41,390 nucleotides of DNA from Dipylidium caninum (Eukaryota > Platyhelminthes > Cestoda > Cyclophyllidea > Dipylidiidae). Below, one piece after another: positions 33,771-41,390 of this stretch. The notes beneath the pieces were generated by a model. The model did not search any database. It was not told the DNA's origin and saw only the letters and a list, made by a program, of their open reading frames with translations. The DNA lies in assembly GCA_017562135.1 (NCBI GenBank), contig QEYB01000778.1, forward strand, positions 1-41,390, written 5' to 3'. Every line of letters starts with the position of its first letter. Within the stretch, counting starts at the first letter, position 1. Both the position numbers and the translations under genes were made by a program.

Positions 33771-36750
33771 TTATTGTGACAGGGGACGTCTGTGATAGGT
33801 ACGTGGCAAGGATACCCAAGTGTGTCGGGGCGGGGTGCGGAGGCGGTCTACATGCTTGATTCAAACCGTGGTGTCCCTCACGAACCCAGAGACCAAACAC
33901 CGGCCAACAGGTATGTTTAGACACCTTCTCTCTCACTTCTTCCTGACCAATAAACCTTCACACACCGTCTTTCTGACCTGAGGACAGGACAAATGGTAAT
34001 ACGCCAATAATTGGTTTCCTGTTTTCCGTGGGAAGCAAGTAGGCCATTATTCCGGAAGCCAGTTCATCGTATATTTTCTCTTGTCCCTGCCTTAATTTAG
34101 ATTATTCCGTATTATTCCGTCCAACCGCTGGAGACGCGGCGATCCGGGTTATATGAGTTGCGTATGGAACAGTTAGGCACATACACACACAGACAGCCTC
34201 ACACAAACACAGACACACTCAAGCACTCGGAGAGGTAGTTGTACACGTATACGTAGAGTCACACACATGCAATACTTGAAGGCGAGACCAAAGCCGGGGA
34301 AATTGGCGACGATTAGTGTCACCTTGTAATGCGGCCCCATTGTTACTCGTTCATTTCGACAAAACGTAGACATATCAGCGCATACGTGGGCATAAGGTCA
34401 GGAGACGGTCCTCTTAATCTTCCATGCCATCACTTCGAACAATTTGTTGTCATGCCAATCTTTCGTTTCTATATCACACAGAGGCACATCTAGTGGCACT
34501 GCCTCGCTGCCCCACTCTCTCGAGAGTTCCCAACACGCCTCCAAAGTCACTGTGCAACTAAGTGACAGTCAGCGCAACTCGGATGCCAGACTACACGAAT
34601 CCTTGGTAAGACCCTGCGTTTACGCGTGTTCTTTCACTCGCCCTATCGATACGTTAGCACGGCGTCTTCCCCCTGCCCTTGACTACAGAACTCAAGTGTA
34701 TTGCGACGGCTGCTTTGGCAGACGACACCACTGGTGCTGGTGGTATGCGAACTAATGTGACGGAGACCGCGAATTCGAGCAGAATCAGCATGACTGCATG
34801 AGTTGCGCTCTTAGAGAGTCGAGGTAGACATGCATATGTTTGGCGGAATGCAGGGTAAAAGGCGTGAATGTGGAGAAGTAGCGTCACCTCAGGGAAAAGA
34901 ATTAGCGGGCAGTCTGTGAAGACTTTGCCTTTCCCTGCATAGCCCGTCTCAGGGAGAAGTCAACAGCGTCTCACTATATTGGACGGAGTGGGAAGTGGAG
35001 AACGAGTGTCTGCTGAATCAGACAGTGCTGAGTCACGTGAGATCATGCGACGACGACCCTTCAACTGTGCTGCGGCATTCGAGTCCTCGGGAGGTTCTAC
35101 CTCTGCCATTGCCTCGGGTGATGCCTATCTCTACTCGGACCCAGAGATGTTGGGTTCGGGATGGCAAGACGGTATCGGCGGACGGAGAAACCTGTTGAAG
35201 CCGACAGAGGAAGCAAATGTTGTCACGACTGCCGGCAGTGCGGTCAATGAACAGACCTCCAGCGTCACCGTAGTCTCTGCTCCTGGGGCTAGTGCGTCAG
35301 TCAACGGTATGCCACCCTTCGGTGCCAAGACTCATAAAGAAGACCACGGAGAACGTGACCTCATAGTAAGTCGGCCTCCTAGCCTTGTACTCCCGCGGCT
35401 TCGGAAAGGGGTTATGTTGAGGCATTTTAATGAGCATATGGGCCAACCCATTTCCTCATAACGGCTGCTTTGCAGCACCACTTCGAAGATGGTGGTGTTG
35501 AGAACTGGACGGAAGGGAAATTGCACATGGTTGTGGTAGCGAATGTTAGTTGAAACAGTGTTAGTGGCTGCAAGGCTTGAGTCCACTCATCCTGACATAA
35601 ACTAGACAAATCGTTATTCTGCATGCGCACGGCCGCAAGTACGTGGACGTCCGTATGGCAAGTGAAACGTACGTGAGAGGTGGAAGAAGTGAGACACATT
35701 GAGGCTTGTGGGGACAGAAATGGTCTTGACCCCTGCCGTAGGATACACATTCTGATGCCACTTATATCGGTACTTACTTATGCCATTCAGTAGAGTTTGA
35801 TATTTTGGGGCGGCACATGAAATCTCGAGCCTCACGCTCGGGCCATTAGCGTCCGCCCACAGTAGTGGACTGTGCGCATTCACTAGCGCTTTTTGTGCGC
35901 AAACGGCATTTGGCGATATGGGGCGAGATGGGAGATGGTCAGCGATGGCGAGTTCAGTTCTGCTCAGAGATGACGTGCACGAGTGAATGTAGCTTTTGCA
36001 TGTGTCCACAAGAGTGGCCACAGGTGACCACTCGTCTCCCCATTTCCAGAACTGACGAGAGAGGCTGCAACACTCCGAACCAACCGACGTCATTGCATTC
36101 ATTTCACTCGATATGCAGCGTCTCAATATTTCATCTCTTCCCGCGCACAGTGTATGTACCCAAATGAGATATTCCAAGCTCTGCAACGAAGTGATATTCC
36201 TCTGCCCCCACACCATCTCGTCCTATCCAATCCCACCCTGATCCATGCCATGACATATCATTTCATCCCATTTGCCATATCTTTCGCTAGCATGACCTCA
36301 GCTTGTATTTATATGCCAGTATTCCTGTAAAATATATATACCAACCAAGAATCGTCCTTTTTGAAAATGCCTGTCTGAGCACAGCAGGTGGATGTCATCC
36401 TTCTTACACACGGCAACAAAGATGGGCACATGCTTTCTGGCATTAGACGGGACAGAGTGCGTGAAGAAAGAGAAGGATGATACAAGTGTCCCAGATACAA
36501 ATTCTGGTTGGGTAAACTGAGAATTAGGGCTCGAGCTCACCGTACGCTAAAACAATCGTGGATCAGCACTTCACCTGGTGCTAACGATCATCTTTCCATG
36601 GATATAACTAATAGGCAACACACAGCATACGGGAAAATCGACGAATTCGCTGCAGTGGGTTTTGCTGTCGGCGAGAGAGGAGCCGTCAATTTCAAGAGGG
36701 CAACTAGCACGCGCTGAGCGCATTGCGCAATCACGTGAGATGTCGGGTAT
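33770..36750 (-). repeat. Q-family block, right copy (inverted)
   Basis: Reverse complement of about 1500-4555; with P copy 3 it forms the right half of the outer inverted repeat. It contains a CA-rich stretch near 34180-34220 and the TATA-like site's mirror near 36307-36315. A 200-codon open frame on the minus strand (35614-36216) corresponds to a frame that is interrupted differently in the left copy (2125-2574), so I do not treat it as a gene. Confidence 0.6.
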
Positions 36751-36894
36751 TGAATGAGACGGTGTAAAGAGACGCGACATTCACCCCACGGTCACTTCGT
36801 CACAGTTGGTGAAGTGAGTAGAGTTCAGGAACAAATTAACTGAGGTCAAGAGATGGCGTAACTTAGGGTGGGTGCCTGAATTCCCTATTTACCT

Positions 36895-37694
36895 CTCGGG
36901 TCCTTGTTCAGCCGCGCCAGCATGATTTGAGCCCCCTTCAGTGCAGACAAGGTAGAAGGCACTCAACATCTCCAGCCTCACACGATTGCACCCACATCCT
37001 CACTCGCCACCACAAGCACAGAAAAACAGCACGCGTGCTCACCTCAGAATGTCCAACATAGAATATCTTGGCTGCCCTCGTCTCCTCTATTATAAAGTCG
37101 ACGACTCGGGGCAGGTCATACTCGACCATTTCATCTCACGAAAATCCCCAGAATTGGTCATTAGCGGGGTCCAGGTGCACGTGTCGTTGGGAGTAGGCGT
37201 TGCCGCGGCTGTTGCCCAGCCACACATCATAGTCGGCATCGGCGAGTATGAACGCCAAGCTCTGGTGGGACAAATTGTTCATCCATGTATCTCAGTCTCG
37301 GACACACCCCATCAACTGGAGACGAGATAGAGAAGAAACCGCAAAACTTGATGTTCTCAGTAATGCAGAAGAAGTAGGAGTTACTCTTGTGTTCACGTAT
37401 ACCTTCCTACAGATGATGTTGCGACTCGACTACACATGGCCGTGAGCATAAGTGCGGACGGTTGTCGGGGCAAAAGCAGCCTCGCCACTCATCCTCCTTT
37501 CTATGTAATATGAAGACCTTAAAATGAAACCATCCATTTTAGGCAGTATAAAGGCGCCACATGGGGTATTTTGCCTAGGGAAGTCAAAAGCAACCACATC
37601 ACAGTCGTCCCAAGCAATGCGCTACAATGCCATGCCACGCTAAGTCTTTCATCTCTCACGCAGTACGATACTACCAACTGGGCGCGTATTTATA
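36895..37694 (-). pseudogene. Lipase copy F, promoter plus exons 1-3 relic
   Basis: On the minus strand: TATAAATAC (37694-37686), an exon 1-like start at ATG 37652 whose frame soon stops, then exon 2 from about 37320 to 37043 and exon 3 from 36935 to about 36895, where it is cut after DPR. Exon 2 reads [19 protein letters not shown] and ends GHSE with a GTGAGC donor. TGG is changed to TGA at 37138-37136 (FSWDEM becomes FS-stop-DEM), and an earlier stop lies in the diverged 5' part. Exons 4 and 5 are absent. F still has the sequence between the promoter and exon 2 that copy A lost. Confidence 0.65.
37686..37694 (-). promoter_or_regulatory. TATA box of lipase relic F
   Basis: TATAAATAC at 42 bp from the relic ATG, matching the spacing at copy B. 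The flanking GGAATACTCGCA is shared with 2010-2030. Confidence 0.35.
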
Positions 37695-37769
37695 TGCGAG
37701 TATTCCTATAAAATGTGCACCAAACGACATTCGGCGTGTTTGACGATGCGACAAAACTCGACTCCTGCC

Positions 37770-38230
37770 TCGAGGCTGCACACGGAGTGGGCACCAGTGG
37801 TAACGTAGACCAGCCTGAAGCTGGTGTGCGAAATATGTGGTCCATCATCGACTCTGAGGACAGTGAATGCGGCGACAAAGATCACCACATGTTGTGGCAC
37901 ACATGACGCGGTGGCGGAACTACGCCGTAGCTACAGAGGAGGAGGAGGAGGAGGAGAGGCAACAGTCGTCATTATCCCTCTTCGCACAAAGGTCAGTCCC
38001 GAAGACTCTCACACTGCGGCGGGCCTGGCACGGACTTCCTGCTGAGGAGAAATTGTGTCAACAAACCAGGCACTCTTTTGCTTTCCACAAGCCTGCGGCA
38101 ACTCGCAACCAACCGATGAATGTCGACCTCTCAGGATAATTCTAATTTAGTGCTCTCCACTAGTCTTGTAGGTTGCAGAAGCTGCGGCATGGATGATAGG
38201 ACATTCTGCCTGCCCAGTTGCCCTGCCTCC
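37770..38230 (+). repeat. Direct copy of 8075-8540
   Basis: Starts at GGCTGCACACGGAG and follows 8075-8540 closely through the GGA tract (37936-37959) to the CTGCCTGCCCAGTTG region. In copy A this segment is joined directly to exon 2; in F it is separated from exon 2 by about 600 bp. Confidence 0.65.
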
Positions 38231-38269
38231 TTGTCCTACCCCGTTGCCAGGGCATTTGTGTGGAAGTGC

Positions 38270-38670
38270 CAGTTCCGATGGTTTGTGAGTCTCGAACAGG
38301 GATATGCGTGGCATAGCCTTTTGAGTTTGGTGCAGAGTTGACGAAGACGTTCATCCGTTTTGTTAGAAGAGCGAAGTCTATCACAGTTGACAGTTGGCTA
38401 GTGGCAATGGATGGATAAGAGATTTCAAGTTAAGTTGCTGCGTGTGGTGAAATAGACGCTGAACGGAAGGCTTCCCTTCCTGATATGCATCACCTGTTTA
38501 CGTCTCAGTCAATCACTCCCTTCCTCGCTCCTCCTCTACACAGCTCCTCACTCTTGCTCGCGTTTGCGCACAATTGACTCCGAATCATTTCTGCTACACT
38601 GTGGACACCTCAAATGACACCGAAATCCAGCCAGATGCCTTCCTCTGTCAAGTCACGGAGCATTTCGCAT
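38270..38670 (+). repeat. P-related segment, inverted partner of 31170-31590
   Basis: Reverse complement of 31170-31590. It shares order and wording with P copy 1 around 670-860 (GGCAT...TTGGGTTTTGGGCACAG and the GACTTCCC region). It marks a switch from left-arm-like to right-arm-like sequence. Confidence 0.55.
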
Positions 38671-38679
38671 GAAACCTGT

Positions 38680-38741
38680 CCATTTCATCATCCAGCGTCA
38701 TTTTGTCTGTCTCTGTACAGGATATCCTTCAGCACTGTCAG
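38680..38741 (+). pseudogene. Lipase exon 3/4 relic, third copy
   Basis: CAGCACTGTCAG followed by a GTAAGG donor, preceded by the same exon 3-like text as at 27905-27955. It is followed by an extra segment of about 50 bp that the 27.9 kb copy lacks. Confidence 0.5.
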
Positions 38742-41390
38742 GTAAGGACTTTCACTTATGCCACTCCGCCATCATTAATTATTGTGCGTTGACGATGTGT
38801 GTTGGAAGGAGCAGAAGCGGTACGCGACTGCTCACAGATGAGAGTTGTTTATTTCGTCATTTAAGGTGACTGCAGCTGAAGGCGCCCCACCACCGCTTAG
38901 TGGAGTGACACAGGGGAAGGCCACGTCCTCCACCCGCCTTGATGTGCATGCATGGGATGAGTGACTAATTGGAGTTGTCTGTGCATGGTCACCGGTGGAA
39001 ACTGCTGCTCCCATTTTATGCATGGCCAGGTCATATGAGGGAGAAGGGCGAATTCCGGCAATTGGTTCCTCGTAACGGCTCCATGCTGCTTCGAAACATT
39101 TCAAATCACTCACATCTGCACGCGTTAACTCCTTATGCTGGGCAGATCACTATTTGAACATGATACGCATTTCTCCCGTGTGAGGCAACCAATCAACGGC
39201 ACTGCGATTGAAAATGGGTTAATTAGACTCCACTTTCCCTCCTCCTTTTCAATAGTAAATTTCCGCCCCCTACTCTTCACCATATTCTTCTCATCCTCTC
39301 TATTTCGATATAGCTCAACGCATTCATTTTTCGGCATAAGGGGGAAACACACGAGGAGAGTGTCACTGGTAGCGTTCAGTCCTGACCATTGCCACGTGTC
39401 TATTGACATAGGATGGGAAATAACGATTGCTCACCACAGCTACGAAGTCGAACTCAACGCAGGCAGCTCCTCGGAGATCGGGAGGCGGGATACCCTGTTC
39501 ATCCAAACTAATGAGTACACACGAGGCCAAAAGAAATGGTAGGAATCGATTCTGGCCTCTGTAGATGGTCAGAGAGTCCTACCTGCGTACACTAGAGGCA
39601 TTTCCTCTCTCATGCAGGTACGAGTGTAGTGTCACGAGATGCCGTAGAAGACGAAGAAGAAGAAATAGGCTGTCATATCGCGCGTCTCATTGAAATCGCT
39701 CATTGTGTAATCTTGTGTAGACTTGATTTTTGACTGCGTTCCCCCTCCCTCGCTCTCTCAGTGGCAAGCCAATAGTCTCGCAGCACATTGGACGAGTGGG
39801 AGGCTGGTTGTGAGTCTTTGCTGACACGGACACGGTTCGTCATGTGAGATCGCAAGATGACGCCCCGTCAACTGTGCGGCGGCATTCGAGGGCCCGGGAA
39901 TGTTCGCCCTCGACCACACCTTCGTAATGCGTATCTATTACCAGGATTCCCGATGCCACCAGTGCGGTCACTGAACAGACTCTGCTTCCACTGCTAGTGT
40001 CAGTCAATTGTATGCCACCCTTCAGTGCTAAGGCTCCTTCAGAAGAGCACGGAGAACGCGACCTCGTAGTAAGTCGAACTGCCAATAGTATATTCAGGGG
40101 CCTTTCAGCAAGAGGCGATGAACAGGTATGCTGAGTGAGCATGTATGCGAACCATCTGTCACTACTGTCAAAATCGAGTCGAGTAGCTCAGCATTTCTCC
40201 ACTTTCCTGCCACGCAGTATGGACTGTCAAAGTCCTGGGGCTCTGCAGGCTCTCATCGACCTGATTGGCGGTTCGCGCAGCCCTGTGTGCGTGGCTCCAG
40301 TTTGAGAAAAGGGTCTTGCGCAGCTTTCTCATCTAAGCCCACTCGCAACACTCATTATTTCCCTCCGGCCGTAGGAAATAACCAATTTATCAAGAAAATG
40401 TGCTCACAGATTTCTGCCAACGGCATTACCGCATTATTTTAACCCAGGCACTGTCGATGCACAACAATTCCCACAAGCGGTTATATAAAGTTGTGGTCGG
40501 GGAGAAGTTGTCGTCACTAAATGTCTCATATCATGGGACATTTGTTGATGGAAGAATAGCTGCGTTGCAAGCGTGCGGCTGACCGAAATGTCGAGTTTCT
40601 GGGTGTCGGGTAGGAGAAGGCGATTCAACCACTTCAAAGTTACTTTATTCATTCGTATGGGAGATCTGCATATTGAGGGGGAAAAACGCAGTGGGGCTCG
40701 GTTGATTTGGGGGTTTGCAGCGTCTTTGGTCGGTTCTGCAGAGTGCAGAGAGTGGATGATCACCTGTCCTCCTCTTACGGGCAAACATGACAACAACACT
40801 TACGAGTGCACCTCGTATCTCTCTCCAATTCACCTCTCCTCGGTGTAAGTAGTAGCAAATTACACTGGATAAAATGCCACCTCGTGCCTCTGTGCTTTTC
40901 ACGAGGAGCTGCCTGCGTCGAGGCTGACTTCGTAACTTGTGGCGAGGAATCCCGTTACATCTCACCCGATGTCAGCTGATCACGTGGTGGGGAGTTTCCA
41001 AATGAATGTTTGCGAAAAGCTAACCTGGTCAAATAATGACTGAGGCCTCATTAGGTTGGGGGGGTTATAAGCGAATGGTGAATGGTAGAAGTTTTGCTCG
41101 GCAAATGGCAATGGACGAGAAGCGGTGAGAAGATCTGATGGAAGTCGTGTGCTATTAATAGAGCTGATGGAAATGCATAATGTCATTATTGTCGCAATAG
41201 GCGGTGGTCAGGATCCCGATGTCAGGATGGTCATTAGGGAGGTAACGACGCGCAAATACGGCTACTGGCGCAATGATGCACATGCGCGCCAAACGGGTGG
41301 GGCCTTTGTACACACTTTAAGCGCAATGTGAACACGGTAAAGGCCCCAAGACGCGAAGAAGATGAGGAATGCCGAGTGCCCGCTTACGTT
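38680..41390 (+). repeat. Direct repeat, second copy, runs off the window
   Basis: Direct copy of about 27900-30600 that is still matching at the last base. It includes two M modules (39355-39475 reverse, 40903-40990 forward). No gene is evident. One-base length differences from the first copy occur every few tens of bases, commonly in short homopolymers. Confidence 0.75.

Noticed and set aside
34979..35461. 160-codon frame (SDPEMLGSG region)
   Set aside because: A related peptide can be read near 22940-23060, but it stops early there, and the 29.0 kb relative is not open in this frame; repeat origin is more likely than a gene.
35614..36216. 200-codon open frame on the minus strand
   Set aside because: Part of the Q repeat; the left copy has different interruptions and the peptide looks like translated noncoding sequence.
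1..41390. Transposon explanation for the whole structure
   Set aside because: No transposase, integrase, reverse transcriptase or clear terminal repeats with target duplications were found; the arms are far longer than typical fold-back elements and contain an intron-bearing gene.

Overview
The window looks like nuclear DNA of a multicellular animal. The one recognisable gene family is an acid lipase (lysosomal/gastric lipase type, alpha/beta hydrolase) with a signal peptide and five exons separated by short introns (106-696 bp). There are no bacterial operons, no rRNA, and no tRNA or transposase/reverse-transcriptase gene that I could recognise. A flatworm or another invertebrate with many lipase duplicates is possible, but the lineage cannot be fixed from this sequence.

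The dominant feature is architecture. Two near-mirror arms, 8556-16746 and 22751-30965, face each other across a 6.0 kb spacer. A second, roughly co-centred inverted pair lies outside them (about 1500-5570 against 32813-36750). The inner halves of the inner arms (11241-16746 and 22751-28258) are almost base-identical. The outer halves are clearly more diverged, so the structure has layers of different age. Each inner arm carries one complete lipase gene: copy B on + (11983-14384) and copy C on - (25113-27512), pointing towards each other and the spacer. Each shows single-base frameshifts that the other lacks.

Around them are decayed lipase pieces: copy A (- strand, 6495-8075, lacking exon 1 and most of exon 2); copy D in the spacer (22227-22496, catalytic Asp replaced); copy E (31625-31840, last exon only, mirror partner of A's last exon); copy F (36895-37694, with TATA box, exon 1 relic and an in-frame stop); and fused exon 3/4 relics at 11525-11705, 27790-27965 and 38680-38741. 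I count four copies with recognisable multi-exon structure plus several fragments.

The rest is a mosaic of repeat modules, named here P (about 1.4 kb), Q (about 3 kb) and M (about 130 bp, nine copies), plus simple repeats. From about 37.7 kb to the window end the sequence repeats parts of both arms. 38650-41390 is a direct repeat of 27900-30600, differing mostly by one-base insertions and deletions, which suggests unpolished long-read sequence or very recent duplication. Whether the palindrome is genomic or partly an assembly product is the main open question; the unique 6 kb spacer and the age layering argue that at least the inner palindrome is real.
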